DNA of 64,000 nucleotides from Amycolatopsis sp. EV170708-02-1 (GCF_022479115.1 NZ_CP092497.1:6448001-6512000), one strand, 5' to 3'; numbered from the stretch's first letter, positions 26,560-35,655 are shown. Translations and numbers: made by a program. The notes: generated by a model not told the origin, from the sequence alone.

Positions 26560-27414
26560 TCAGCTACCCGCGGCGGCGAGGACCGCGCGGCCGGTGAGCA
26601 CCCGCGCGAGGTGCTGCCGGTATTCGACGTCGGAATTGCCGTCGGCCGTGGGGTTCGTGCCCTCGGCCGCGCGTTCGGCCGCGCCGCGGATCGCCTCGGC
26701 GGTGGCCGCGCAGCCGACCAGCGCCTCCTCGACCCCGGCCGCCCGCACCGGCGTCGAGCCCATGTTGGTGAGCGCGACCCGCGCCTCCTCGATGGTGCCC
26801 GCCTCGGTGCGGACGCAGGCCGCGACCGCGACCATCGACCACGCCTGCGCGACCCGGTTGAACTTCTCGTAGTGGGCGTGCCAGCCGGTGTGCTTCGGCA
26901 CCCGGACCTCGACGAGCAGCTCGTCCGCCGCCAGCGCGGTGGTGAACATGTCCTGGAAGAAGTCCGCCGCGGCCACCGTCCGCCGCCCGCCCGGCCCGGC
27001 GACGACGAGTTCGCAGCCGAGCGCGAGCACGGGCGCGAGCAGGTCACCGGCGGGATCGGCGTGCGCGATGGCGCCGCCGAACGTGCCGCGATGGCGGATC
27101 TGCGGATCGGCGACCGTGTCGGTGGCGGCCTTGAGCAACGCGGCGTGCTCGGCGACCATCGCGTCCCGCTGGACGTCGTAATGCGTGGTCATCGAGCCGA
27201 TCACCAGCGCGTCTCCGTCCTCACGGATCCCGCGCAGCTCGGCGACCTTCCCGAGGTCGACCAGCGTGGTCGGGGTGGCGAGCCGCATCCGCAGCACCGG
27301 CAGCAGGCTCTGCCCGCCTGCCAGCACCTTGGCGTCCTCACCGGCTTCGGCGAGCGCGGTGACCGCCTCGTCCACTGTGGACGGAGCGACGTAGTCGAAC
27401 GGGGCCGGGATCAC
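26560..27414 (-). CDS. coxM: Molybdenum hydroxylase FAD subunit (CoxM-like)
   Basis: 284 aa, FAD-binding domain of the CO/xanthine dehydrogenase medium subunit. The two FAD loops are visible: AGGQSLLPVLRMR near residue 32 and TFGGAIAHADPAGD near residue 110. It passes electrons from the [2Fe-2S] subunit to the acceptor. Start is the GTG at 27414, overlapping the large-subunit stop by GTGA (27411-27414). A longer reading of this frame runs backwards through coxL and is not real. Confidence 0.9.
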   Translation of the reverse strand: MIPAPFDYVAPSTVDEAVTALAEAGEDAKVLAGGQSLLPVLRMRLATPTTLVDLGKVAELRGIREDGDALVIGSMTTHYDVQRDAMVAEHAALLKAATDTVADPQIRHRGTFGGAIAHADPAGDLLAPVLALGCELVVAGPGGRRTVAAADFFQDMFTTALAADELLVEVRVPKHTGWHAHYEKFNRVAQAWSMVAVAACVRTEAGTIEEARVALTNMGSTPVRAAGVEEALVGCAATAEAIRGAAERAAEGTNPTADGNSDVEYRQHLARVLTGRAVLAAAGS

Positions 27415-29849
27415 TGGGCACCTCCGGTGGCTTCGAGCGAACCGAGACCGCCACCGGCTTCCGAGCCCAGCCCGCCCGCGGCGGCCGACCCGTGCTGGAT
27501 GGCGTGCCAGACCCGCATCGGGGTCAGCGGCATTTCGATGTCGTTCACCCCGAAATGCCGGACGGCGTCGACCACGGCGTTGACCACGGCCGGGGTCGAG
27601 GCGATCGTGCCCGCCTCCCCGACTCCCTTGGCGCCCAACGGGTTCGTCGTCGACGGGGTCTCGGTGCGGTCGGTGGTGAAACTGGGCAGATCCGCCGCCG
27701 ACGGGAGCAGGTAGTCGGCGAACGTCCCGGTGGTCAGGGTGCCGCCTTCGTCGTGGACGGCCTCTTCGAACAACGCCTGCGCGATGCCCTGCGCGAGCCC
27801 GCCGTGCACCTGGCCTTCGACGATCAGCGGATTGACCGCGACACCGACGTCGTCGACGCAGACGTAGGAGCGCAACCGCACGCGTCCGGTCTCCGTGTCG
27901 ACCTCGGCCGCGCAGAGATGTGTGCCGTGCGGGAAGGAGAAGTTCTCCGGATCGAACGTGTCCGACGAGTCCAGTGAGGGCTCGACGCCGTCCGGCAGGT
28001 TGTGCGCCGAGAACACGGCCCACGCGATGTCCTGGATGGACGTCGAGGAATCCGTGCCCTTGACCGAGAACTTGCCCGCGGAGAATTCGAGGTCGTCCTC
28101 GGAGCACTCCATCAGATGCGCCGCGATCGGCTTGGCCTTGGCGAGCACCTTGTCCGCCGCCTTGACCACCGCGATCCCGCCGACCACCAGCGACCGGGAG
28201 CCGTAGGTGTCCATGCCCTTGTGCGAGGACTGGGTGTCGCCGTGGATGACCTCGATGTCCTCGAACGGGACGCCGAGTTTGTCGGCGACGATCTGGCTCC
28301 ACGCCGTCTCGTGGCCCTGTCCGTGCGCGGAGGCGCCGGTGATGACCTCGATCTTGCCGGTGGGCAGCACCCGGATCTCCGCGTGCTCCCAGCCGCCCGC
28401 CGCGTAATCCAGCGAGCCGAGCACCCGCGACGGCGCGAGACCGCACATCTCGGTGAACGTCGAGATGCCGATGCCGAGCTGCACCGGGTCGCCCGATTCC
28501 CGCCGTTCCTTCTGCTCGCGGCGGAGGCCGTCGTAGTCGAAGAGTTCCTTGGCCTTGGCGGTGGCGGCCTCGTAGTTACCCGAGTCGTAGGTCAGCCCGG
28601 CGATCGTGGTGAACGGGAACTCCTCGTGCTTGATCCAGTTCTTCTCGCGGATCTCCATCGGGTCCATGCCCAGCTCGACGGCGAGCTCGTCCATCATCCG
28701 CTCGATCCCGAACGTGGCCTCCGGCCGCCCGGCGCCGCGATAGGCGTCGGTGAGCGTGGTGTTGGTGAACACGTTGGTGCAGGCGAAGTGGTACGCCGGG
28801 AACTTGTAGATCGCGTTGAACATGAACGCGCCGAGGATCGGCACGCCGGGGCCGACGAGGCCGAGATACGCGCCCATGTCGGCGAGCAGTTCGACCTTGA
28901 GGCCGGTCACCGTGCCGTCGCGGTTCGCGGTGATGGTGAGGTCCTGGATCTGGTCGCGGCCGTGGTGCGCGGCGACCATCGTCTCCGAACGGGACTCGGT
29001 CCACTTCACCGGTTTGCCGAGCCGCCGCGCGATGAGCGTCGCCATCATCTCTTCGGGCAGCACGGCGATCTTGCCGCCGAACCCGCCGCCGACGTCCGGC
29101 GCGATCACCCGCACCTTGTGCTCGGGGAGCCCGAGCGTGGCCGCGGTCATCGTCTTGAGGATGTGCGGGACCTGGGTGGCCGACCACATGACCAGCTGGT
29201 TGCCCGTCGGGTCCACGACGCACGCCCGCGGTTCCATGAACGCCGGCACCAGGCGCTGCTGACGGAACCGCCGTTTGAGCACGACCTCGGAATTCGAGAT
29301 CGCGTCTTCGACGCTGGAACCCGTTCCCGCGTCGGCGGAATCGAAGACCCAGACCGCGTTCTGGTTGGTGCCGAGCTCCTCGTGCACCAGCGGCGCGCCC
29401 TCGGCGAGCGCGTTCTCCAGGCCGAGGACGACCGGCAGCTCGTCGTAGTCGACGTCGATCGCTTCGAGCGCGTCGTGCGCTTCGGCCGAAGTGCGGGCGA
29501 CGACCACCGCGACACCCTCACCGGCGAAGTTCACCGTGTCCGAGGCGAGGATGGGCCGCCGCGGCGACTTCATGTCCGGCGTGATCGGCCACGCGCACGG
29601 CATGCCGATGGCGCCCTCGGGGTCGAGGTCCTTCCCGGTGAAGACCGCGACCACACCGGGCGCGGATTTCGCCTCCGTGACGTCGATCGAGACGATCTTG
29701 GCGTGCGCGAACGGGCTGCGGAGCACCGCGAGATGCAGCATGCCGGGCAGGGTCAGGTTGTCGGTCCAGCGGGTCCTGCCGGTGATGAGGCGCTCGTCCT
29801 CCTTGCGGCGGCGGGACTTGCCGACCTCCGGTTCGATCGTGGAGGTCAT
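27411..29849 (-). CDS. coxL: Molybdenum hydroxylase large subunit, form II CoxL
   Basis: 812 aa, xanthine dehydrogenase family large subunit. Active-site loop AYRGAGR at residues 369-375 and catalytic Glu745 in KGVGEAGT. Form I CoxL, the proven aerobic CO dehydrogenase, carries AYRCSFR with the copper-binding Cys; this protein has the form II loop and no Cys there. It is therefore a hydroxylase of uncertain substrate (possibly an aldehyde or N-heterocycle) and not a firm CO dehydrogenase. Gene order S-L-M also fits form II. ATG 29849 shares one base with the coxS stop (TGATG); GTG 29852 is an alternative. Confidence 0.9.
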   Translation of the reverse strand: MTSTIEPEVGKSRRRKEDERLITGRTRWTDNLTLPGMLHLAVLRSPFAHAKIVSIDVTEAKSAPGVVAVFTGKDLDPEGAIGMPCAWPITPDMKSPRRPILASDTVNFAGEGVAVVVARTSAEAHDALEAIDVDYDELPVVLGLENALAEGAPLVHEELGTNQNAVWVFDSADAGTGSSVEDAISNSEVVLKRRFRQQRLVPAFMEPRACVVDPTGNQLVMWSATQVPHILKTMTAATLGLPEHKVRVIAPDVGGGFGGKIAVLPEEMMATLIARRLGKPVKWTESRSETMVAAHHGRDQIQDLTITANRDGTVTGLKVELLADMGAYLGLVGPGVPILGAFMFNAIYKFPAYHFACTNVFTNTTLTDAYRGAGRPEATFGIERMMDELAVELGMDPMEIREKNWIKHEEFPFTTIAGLTYDSGNYEAATAKAKELFDYDGLRREQKERRESGDPVQLGIGISTFTEMCGLAPSRVLGSLDYAAGGWEHAEIRVLPTGKIEVITGASAHGQGHETAWSQIVADKLGVPFEDIEVIHGDTQSSHKGMDTYGSRSLVVGGIAVVKAADKVLAKAKPIAAHLMECSEDDLEFSAGKFSVKGTDSSTSIQDIAWAVFSAHNLPDGVEPSLDSSDTFDPENFSFPHGTHLCAAEVDTETGRVRLRSYVCVDDVGVAVNPLIVEGQVHGGLAQGIAQALFEEAVHDEGGTLTTGTFADYLLPSAADLPSFTTDRTETPSTTNPLGAKGVGEAGTIASTPAVVNAVVDAVRHFGVNDIEMPLTPMRVWHAIQHGSAAAGGLGSEAGGGLGSLEATGGAQ

Positions 29850-30379
29850 CACTCACCACCCGCGCCGACACGGGAGGCGGTGTCCGAGGCGAGCCTCTCG
29901 GCCTCGGGACCGGCGCCGGGCCGCATCTCGTGGGCGGCGTCGCGGACCGCGCGGACGATGTTCTGATAGCCCGTGCACCGGCACAGGTTGCCTTCGAGTC
30001 CTTCGCGGACCGCCTTCTCGTCCGGATCGGGATTGTCGGCGAGCAGATCGATCGACTGCATGATCATGCCGGGAGTGCAGAAACCGCACTGGAGCGCGTG
30101 ATTCTCGTGGAAGGCCTTCTGCACCGGGTGGAGTTCGCCGTCGCGGGCGAGTCCCTCGATCGTGGTGACCTCGCAGCCGTCGGCCTGGACCGCGAGCACC
30201 GAACAGGATTTCACGCTGTGCCCGTCGAGGTGGACGGTGCAGGCGCCGCAGTTGCTGGTGTCGCAACCGACCACGGTGCCTACCTTCCCGAGCCGTTCGC
30301 GCAGATGATGCACGAGGAGGGTGCGGGGCTCGACGTCGTCTGTGTAGCTGGTGCCGTCGACGGTGACGGTGATGCGCAT
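29849..30379 (-). CDS. coxS: Molybdenum hydroxylase [2Fe-2S] subunit (CoxS-like)
   Basis: 176 aa. N-terminal plant-type ferredoxin cluster ligands Cys39, Cys44, Cys47 and Cys59, and a second helical cluster with Cys98, Cys101, Cys133 and Cys135 (CGFC and CRC). It relays electrons from the molybdenum subunit to FAD. First gene of the operon; ATG 30379 has GGAGG 6 bp upstream. The 244-bp leader contains a small perfect stem-loop (30521-30536, 6-bp arms) and no other clear regulatory motif. Confidence 0.92.
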   Translation of the reverse strand: MRITVTVDGTSYTDDVEPRTLLVHHLRERLGKVGTVVGCDTSNCGACTVHLDGHSVKSCSVLAVQADGCEVTTIEGLARDGELHPVQKAFHENHALQCGFCTPGMIMQSIDLLADNPDPDEKAVREGLEGNLCRCTGYQNIVRAVRDAAHEMRPGAGPEAERLASDTASRVGAGGE

Positions 30380-30623
30380 CAGGCCTCCAAAAGCAAGAGA
30401 AACCCCGCGCTGGTCCGGGGTCGTTCGGGAGCGGCCGGTCATTCGGTTGTCACGGACCGACCCCGGAGCGACCGTGATCGGACTCACAGTCGAGCGTGCT
30501 ACGTCGCCCCTGCCAGGGCAACCCCCACCAGGGGGTGACTCGCGAACGGCTCCGCAGATGCGTTGACATCAGCGGAAAAGAGACGCAAGTGCGGGGAAAG
30601 CGCGAGTGTCCTTTAGGTACGGA

Positions 30624-30669
30624 CTCGTGAGTGGCAAGGACGGTTAGAACCGTCCTCACCACTCACGAG
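30624..30669. terminator. Long hairpin overlapping the 3' end of the PLP-enzyme gene
   Basis: Outer arms CTCGTGAGTGG (30624-30634) and CCACTCACGAG (30659-30669) and inner arms GGACGGTT (30638-30645) and AACCGTCC (30648-30655) are both perfect. The stop codon of the PLP-enzyme gene is the internal TCA at 30656-30658, so its last codons form part of the stem. No U-tract follows. Confidence 0.7.
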
Positions 30670-31573
30670 GCCAGGTGGCGTTCGCACCGGTGATCACGGT
30701 GGCGACGCGGTCCCCCGGGACGTCGTGCACGGTCAGCGCGGCCAGGCCGGCGGCGCCCGCGGGTTCCGGGAGGACGCCGAGGGTTTCCGCGCCGAGCCGC
30801 ATGGCCGCCCGCAGATCGTCGTTCGAGACCAGCACGAAATCGTCCACGAGCGACCGCAGCCGCCGGATGGATTCGGGTTCCGGCGTGCGGATCGAGATAC
30901 CGCCGGCGAACGAGTCGGCCCGGTCGGCCGTGATCGGCTCGCCCGCCAGCCAGCTCTTCTCCATGGCGGGCGCCGACGTGGTCCCGACGCCGACGATCCG
31001 GATGCCCGGTGTGTGCGCCTTCAGCCACAGCGCGACCCCGGCGATCAGCGCCCCGTCGCCGACCGGGAGCACGACCGTGTCGATCCTGTCCTCCCGCGCC
31101 AGTTCCAGCCCGATCGTGCCCGCGCCTTCGGAGATCGCGGGTTCACGTCCGTCGACCACGAAGACGCGATCGGGGGCGTCGGCGGCGAAGGCGGCCGCGG
31201 CGTCCTTCGCCTCTCCCTCGACCCGGCGCACTCGCGCGCCCAGCGTCTTCATCCGCCGCAGCTTGACCGGGGAGATGTCGGCCGGGACGAACACCTCGGC
31301 CCGCAGGCCGTGCTTCCGCGCGGCGAACGCGACGGCCTGCCCGAAGTTCCCGCTGGTCCCGCACACCATCGTCGTCCCCGGCTCCAGCCCGGCGGCGAAG
31401 TAGTCCGCGCCGCGGCCTTTGAAGCTGCGCAACGGGTTCAGCGTTTCGATCTTCACCAGCACGTGCCGCCCGAGCCGATCGTTCAGCTGTTCGTCGCTGT
31501 ACTGCGGGGAGTTCAGGAAAACGGGATCGATCACCTTCGCCGCCTCGGCGACGTGGTCCAGCTTCAGGTCCAT
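30656..31573 (-). CDS. Threonine/serine dehydratase-like PLP enzyme
   Basis: 305 aa, fold-type II PLP enzyme. The lysine that binds PLP lies in RSFKGRGADYF and the phosphate-binding loop is GTSGNFGQAVAFA, as in threonine dehydratases and related beta-eliminating lyases. It is short (about 305 residues) and has no C-terminal ACT regulatory domain, so it is a catabolic-type enzyme. Divergent from an Lrp/AsnC regulator 70 bp away, which most likely controls it in response to an amino acid. Confidence 0.82.
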   Translation of the reverse strand: MDLKLDHVAEAAKVIDPVFLNSPQYSDEQLNDRLGRHVLVKIETLNPLRSFKGRGADYFAAGLEPGTTMVCGTSGNFGQAVAFAARKHGLRAEVFVPADISPVKLRRMKTLGARVRRVEGEAKDAAAAFAADAPDRVFVVDGREPAISEGAGTIGLELAREDRIDTVVLPVGDGALIAGVALWLKAHTPGIRIVGVGTTSAPAMEKSWLAGEPITADRADSFAGGISIRTPEPESIRRLRSLVDDFVLVSNDDLRAAMRLGAETLGVLPEPAGAAGLAALTVHDVPGDRVATVITGANATWPREW

Positions 31574-31643
31574 GACACTCAAGCTAGGACGGGAGCCGAT
31601 CATGCCGATTGTAAATTTTCCTGCCCGCGTGCAAAAATCTTGC
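31574..31643. promoter_or_regulatory. AT-rich divergent promoter, candidate Lrp site
   Basis: Unusually AT-rich for this DNA: TTGTAAATTTTCC followed by GTGCAAAAATCTTGC, the latter containing GCAA...TTGC as inverted halves. Lrp-family proteins favour such sequences. It separates the PLP-enzyme and regulator genes. Confidence 0.5.
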
Positions 31644-32123
31644 GTGGCTCTCGACGAACTCGACCATCTGTTGCTCGACCTCGTCCAGGCCGACGCCGCG
31701 CGCCCCCTGCACGACTTGGGCGACGCCGTCGGCCTCTCCCCCAGCGCGGTGCAGCGGAGACTGACCCGGCTGCGTGCCGCGGGCGTGATCCGCGCCGAGG
31801 TCGCCGTGCTCGATCCGGAGACGCTCGGCGCGGGGATGACCTCGGTCATCCTGGTCGCCCTGACCGACGACGACGAAAAGCACCACACGGCCTTCCGCGA
31901 GCGCATGCTGGCCGAGCCCCGTGTGCAGCACTGCTACAGCATCGTCGGGCAGTGGGATTACGTCGTCGTGCTGCTCACCCCGGATCTCAAGGCGAGCCGG
32001 TACCTGTCGAGACGGCTGTTCGACAAGCACGTCAAACGGTTCGAAACCCTGCCCGCCTTCGAGGTGGTCAAGTCGAGCCAGGCGGTGCCGGTGCCCGGCG
32101 TCAGCCGTGGATCCGGCCGCTGA
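31644..32123 (+). CDS. Lrp/AsnC family regulator
   Basis: 159 aa. N-terminal helix-turn-helix (LHDLGDAVGLSPSAVQRRLTRLRAAGVI) and the RAM effector domain (VQHCYSIVGQWDYVVVLLTPD). The GTG at 31644 gives the standard start VALDELDHLLLDL; an ATG at 31602 would place the AT-rich promoter inside the gene. It probably regulates the divergent PLP enzyme. Its last 23 bp overlap the 3' end of the convergent xdhC-type gene. Confidence 0.85.
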   Translation: MALDELDHLLLDLVQADAARPLHDLGDAVGLSPSAVQRRLTRLRAAGVIRAEVAVLDPETLGAGMTSVILVALTDDDEKHHTAFRERMLAEPRVQHCYSIVGQWDYVVVLLTPDLKASRYLSRRLFDKHVKRFETLPAFEVVKSSQAVPVPGVSRGSGR

Positions 32124-33213
32124 GCTCGGCGAGCCGCGACCCCGAGCCGCTCCAGCGCAGCGCGATGATCTCCGCCGCGATCGACACCGCGGTCTCCTCG
32201 GGGGTCCGCGCGCCCAGGTCGAGACCGATCGGCGAAGACAGCCGTTCGAGTTCCGCCTCGGTGACCCCGGCTTCGCGCAGCCGCGCGAACCGGTCGTCGT
32301 GGGTCTTGCGCGAGCCCATCGCGCCGACGTAACCGATGTCGAGCCGCAACGCGACCTCCAGCAGCGGCACGTCGAACTTCGGGTCGTGGGTGAGCACGGC
32401 GATCGCGGTCCGGCCGTCGACCCGGCCCGCTTCGGCCTCCGCCTTGAGATAGCGATGCGGCCAATCGACGACGACCTCGTGCGCGTCCGGGAAGCGGCTC
32501 TTCGTCGCGAACACGGGCCGCGCGTCGCAGACCGTGACCTGGTAGCCGAGGTACGCGCCCATCTTCGCCATCGCGGCCGCGAAGTCGATCGCGCCGAAGA
32601 CCAGCAGGCGCGCGGGCGGCTCGAAGGAGTTGACGAAGACCGTCATCCCCTCGCCGCGGCGCTGCCCGTCCGGCCCGTAGTGCAGGGTGCCGGTGCGCCC
32701 GCCGGCGAGCATGCCGCGCGCGTCGTCGACGACCGCGTCGTCCATCCGCGAAGACCCGAGCGAACCGGCGACGCGATCCGGCCAGACGATCAGGTGCTCG
32801 CCGACCATGCCCTCCCGGTCGTGCTCGATCACCGTGACCACGGCGACCGGCTGTCCACTGTGGACCGATTCGACGACGTCGCCGAGCTCCGGCATCGAGT
32901 CGCGGTCGACGTGCTGGACGTAGATGTCGATGATCCCGCCGCAGGTCAGCCCGACGGCGAACGCGTCGTCGTCGGAGACGCCGTAGCGCTGCAGCACAGG
33001 TGCCCGTTCGGCGACCACCTGCTGCGCGAGTTCGTAGACGGCGCCCTCGACGCAGCCACCGGAGACACTGCCGGTGACCGTGCCGTCCGGGGCGACGAGC
33101 ATCGCCGCGCCGGGGCTCCGCGGCGCCGAGGAGAACGTCGCCACCACCGTGCCGACCCCCACCGTCTCGCCTGCCGCCCAGCGGCGGTGCAATTCGTCCA
33201 GTACGTCACGCAT
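32101..33213 (-). CDS. XdhC/CoxI family molybdenum-cofactor insertion protein
   Basis: 370 aa. N-terminal XdhC domain with the conserved GSVSGGCVEG loop and C-terminal NAD-like Rossmann domain (VFGAIDFAAAMAKMGAYLGY, then YVGAMGSRKT). Homologues bind molybdenum cofactor and deliver it, often sulfurated, into xanthine- or CO-dehydrogenase-type enzymes. The obvious client is the CoxSLM enzyme encoded 14 to 30 genes-lengths upstream on the same strand, about 1-5 kb away. It overlaps the VWA gene by 8 bp, so the two are co-translated. Confidence 0.85.
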   Translation of the reverse strand: MRDVLDELHRRWAAGETVGVGTVVATFSSAPRSPGAAMLVAPDGTVTGSVSGGCVEGAVYELAQQVVAERAPVLQRYGVSDDDAFAVGLTCGGIIDIYVQHVDRDSMPELGDVVESVHSGQPVAVVTVIEHDREGMVGEHLIVWPDRVAGSLGSSRMDDAVVDDARGMLAGGRTGTLHYGPDGQRRGEGMTVFVNSFEPPARLLVFGAIDFAAAMAKMGAYLGYQVTVCDARPVFATKSRFPDAHEVVVDWPHRYLKAEAEAGRVDGRTAIAVLTHDPKFDVPLLEVALRLDIGYVGAMGSRKTHDDRFARLREAGVTEAELERLSSPIGLDLGARTPEETAVSIAAEIIALRWSGSGSRLAELSGRIHG

Positions 33214-34306
33214 CGGCGATCTCCACCAGAAGTCGTTCCAATGTGGCCAAACTATGCCCGGCGAGCAGCCGATCGAGGTACGGGAGCGCGGCCACGATGC
33301 CGGACTGCACGGGAGCGTAACCTGCCCGCCCCGCGTGCGGATTCACCCAGAATACGACGTGCGCGAGCCGCCGCAGCCTGGCGAGCTGCTCGCCGAGCAG
33401 GGCGGTGTCGCCCCGTTCCCAGCCGTCGGAGAACACGGTGACCACGGATCGCCTGGCCACGCCGCGTTGTCCCCACCGGTCGAGGAACGCCCGGAGGGTC
33501 TCGCCGAGCCGGGTCCCGCCCGCGAAATCGGGGACCGCGGCGGCCGCGGCGAGCATCGCGTGCTCGGGATCGCGCAGCCGGAGCTGGCGGGAGACCCTGG
33601 TGAGCCGGGTGCCCAGGGTGAACACCTCGACCCGGCCGGGAGCGCGCCGGGCGACGACGTGCGCGAACCGCAGCAGCGCGTCGGCGTACGGCCCCATCGA
33701 GCCGGAAACGTCGATCAGGAGGACGAGGCGGCGCGGTTTGGTGCTCCGCCGCCGATACGCCAGGCGCACGGGCTCGCCGCCTCCGGCCAGCATCGCCCGC
33801 AGCGTGCGCGACGGGTCGAGAGCGCCCCGCCGGGCCGCGCGACGGCGCGGCGACGACCGTGGCGGGAGCGCCGGGCGCAGGTTCGCGAGCAGTTCCCGCA
33901 GGTGGGCGCGTTCGGCGACGCTCAGTTCGGCGAGGTCCCGGTGCCGAAGGATCTCTTCCTCGCTCGCCGCCACGCGGAGCTCGTCGGGTTCCGCGCCGGA
34001 TTCGCCCTGGCCCGCGTGCGCGAGCGTCGCGATCCTGGCCCGCTTCGGGGCCGCCTCGCGGCCTCGCCGCCGCGGTCCGGTTTCCTTTTCGGTGAACCAG
34101 CCGTCGAACGCGGCGTCGTAGCGCGGGAGGTCGTCGGGGTCCGCGCACAGCGTCAGCCGTCCGGCCCAGTACAGCTGTTCCGGATCGGCCAGGTCGATCG
34201 CGCCGACGGCGTCGAGATACGCCCGCACCCGGTGCGCGTCGCACGGCAAACCGGCTTCGCGCAATGCCTCCGCGAAGCCGACGAAGCCCGCCAGTGGATC
34301 GCTCAC
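33206..34306 (-). CDS. CoxE-like VWA domain protein
   Basis: 366 aa with a C-terminal von Willebrand A domain. The MIDAS motif DVSGSMG is in LVLLIDVSGSMGPYADALL, and the N-terminal half is charged and arginine-rich, as in CoxE. CoxE works with the AAA ATPase CoxD in maturing the CO dehydrogenase metal centre. The likely ATPase partner here is at 37342-38214, separated by four kilobases of other genes. Followed immediately by the xdhC-type gene (8-bp overlap). Confidence 0.82.
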   Translation of the reverse strand: MSDPLAGFVGFAEALREAGLPCDAHRVRAYLDAVGAIDLADPEQLYWAGRLTLCADPDDLPRYDAAFDGWFTEKETGPRRRGREAAPKRARIATLAHAGQGESGAEPDELRVAASEEEILRHRDLAELSVAERAHLRELLANLRPALPPRSSPRRRAARRGALDPSRTLRAMLAGGGEPVRLAYRRRSTKPRRLVLLIDVSGSMGPYADALLRFAHVVARRAPGRVEVFTLGTRLTRVSRQLRLRDPEHAMLAAAAAVPDFAGGTRLGETLRAFLDRWGQRGVARRSVVTVFSDGWERGDTALLGEQLARLRRLAHVVFWVNPHAGRAGYAPVQSGIVAALPYLDRLLAGHSLATLERLLVEIADA

Positions 34307-34320
34307 CCCTCCATTGTGCG

Positions 34321-34384
34321 CGCGTTTCGTCCTCTGGATGCGGTCCTTGCGCGTGCAAGGACCGCATCCAGAGGACGAAACGCG
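34321..34384. terminator. Perfect 30-bp inverted repeat with 4-base loop
   Basis: Arms 34321-34350 and 34355-34384 are exact reverse complements over all 30 positions, with loop GCGT. It ends 2 bp past the stop of the FAD hydroxylase gene (34387, minus strand) and lies 14 bp before the VWA gene start, so it could end the first transcript. No U-tract follows on either side. Confidence 0.8.
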
Positions 34385-34386
34385 GG

Positions 34387-35598
34387 TCAGCGGCGGGCGA
34401 AGGCCGGGGTCTTCTCACGAAGTGGGCCGACGCCGCCCAAGAAGGCGGCGAGGGCGGTGAGCTGCGGGAACCGGTCCGAGATCCGGAGGACCAGGGGGAT
34501 GGTCCGCTCGTTCAGCGTCCCGTCGAGGGCGGGCTCGATGAGCATCTTGTGCTCCCCCAGTTGCTGCATCTGGATCAGGGTGACGGCGAAGTTCCGGCGG
34601 CGCTGTACCCGGCCCAGGTCCCGCGCGGTCAGCGTGCCGCGCAGCAGCGGGCCGGCGAGGATCCTCGCGGCCGCCACGGCGTCCTGGATCGCGACGTTGA
34701 CGCCCATCCCGCCGGCGGGCGACATCGCGTGCGCGGCGTCGCCGATGCAGAGGACCCGCTCGGAGTACCAGTGCGGGAGCTTGGACATCCGGACCTTCAG
34801 CAGTTTGACGTCGTCCCAGTCGCGGATCTCGGCGAGTTCGCGCTCTCCCCAGCCGAACAGGCCGCCGATCCGTTCGCGGAACTTCTCGATGCCCTCGGCA
34901 CGCAGCGCCTCGTCCTGCCCCTTCCTGATCAGGTACGAAGTCTGGTAGTAGTCGCCGCGGTCCATCGTCATCCCGGCGAGGCCGTTCGCGAAACAACCGA
35001 AAACCTCGGCCGCTTCACCGGTCTCCCTGAATTTGGGCACGCGGACCCACCACACGTCCATCGGCACGTCGTACTCCTCCGGCACGAGCCCCGCTTCCGC
35101 GCGCACCAGGGAATCCCGGCCGTCGCAGCCGACCACGAGCGTCGCGGCCAAGTCCCGTTCCACGCCTTCGGAATCGCGGTAACGCACCCCGCCGCCCTCG
35201 CGGAGGCCGATCACCTCCGCGCCCATCCGGAGGGTGAACGCCGGTTCGGCGGCGGCCGCTTCGGCGAGCAGGTTCAGGAAATCCCACTGCGGGACCATCT
35301 CGATGTACTTGTGCGGCCCGGGGATCCGGCTGAAATCGGCGGCGACGATCGTCGCGTCGCCGATCAGCATCCGCATCTTCTCCAGCCGTTTCGACGGGAG
35401 TTCGGCGAACCGGTCGCCGAGCCCGAGTTCGTCGAGCAGCATCAACGTCGGCGGATGCACGGTGTCACCGCGGAAATCGCGGAAGAAGTCCTTGTGTTTT
35501 TCGAGAACGGTGACCTCGACCCCGGCCCGCGCCAGCAGGAGCCCGAGCACCATCCCCGCCGGACCGCCCCCCACCACACAACACTGTGTACGTTCCAT
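34387..35598 (-). CDS. FAD-dependent aromatic hydroxylase-like monooxygenase
   Basis: 403 aa, p-hydroxybenzoate-hydroxylase fold. It has the FAD GxGxxG motif near the N-terminus (VVGGGPAGMVLGLLLARAG), the DG motif GCDGRDSLVR and the GD motif IGDAAHAMSPAGGMGVN. The family hydroxylates phenolic rings or similar substrates with NAD(P)H and oxygen. ATG 35598 gives the canonical start. The gene follows a TetR gene by 57 bp on the same strand and is likely under its control. Substrate unknown; feeding protocatechuate-type catabolism is possible. Confidence 0.82.
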   Translation of the reverse strand: MERTQCCVVGGGPAGMVLGLLLARAGVEVTVLEKHKDFFRDFRGDTVHPPTLMLLDELGLGDRFAELPSKRLEKMRMLIGDATIVAADFSRIPGPHKYIEMVPQWDFLNLLAEAAAAEPAFTLRMGAEVIGLREGGGVRYRDSEGVERDLAATLVVGCDGRDSLVRAEAGLVPEEYDVPMDVWWVRVPKFRETGEAAEVFGCFANGLAGMTMDRGDYYQTSYLIRKGQDEALRAEGIEKFRERIGGLFGWGERELAEIRDWDDVKLLKVRMSKLPHWYSERVLCIGDAAHAMSPAGGMGVNVAIQDAVAAARILAGPLLRGTLTARDLGRVQRRRNFAVTLIQMQQLGEHKMLIEPALDGTLNERTIPLVLRISDRFPQLTALAAFLGGVGPLREKTPAFARR

Positions 35599-35655
35599 AT
35601 CCGAGTTGTAGCGCGCCCCATGGGCGGTCGCCACGTATTCGGCTTCGAAGAGGAC

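Noticed and set aside
27411..29852. CoxL as a proven form I carbon monoxide dehydrogenase
   Set aside because: The active-site loop is AYRGAGR, lacking the copper-binding cysteine of AYRCSFR.
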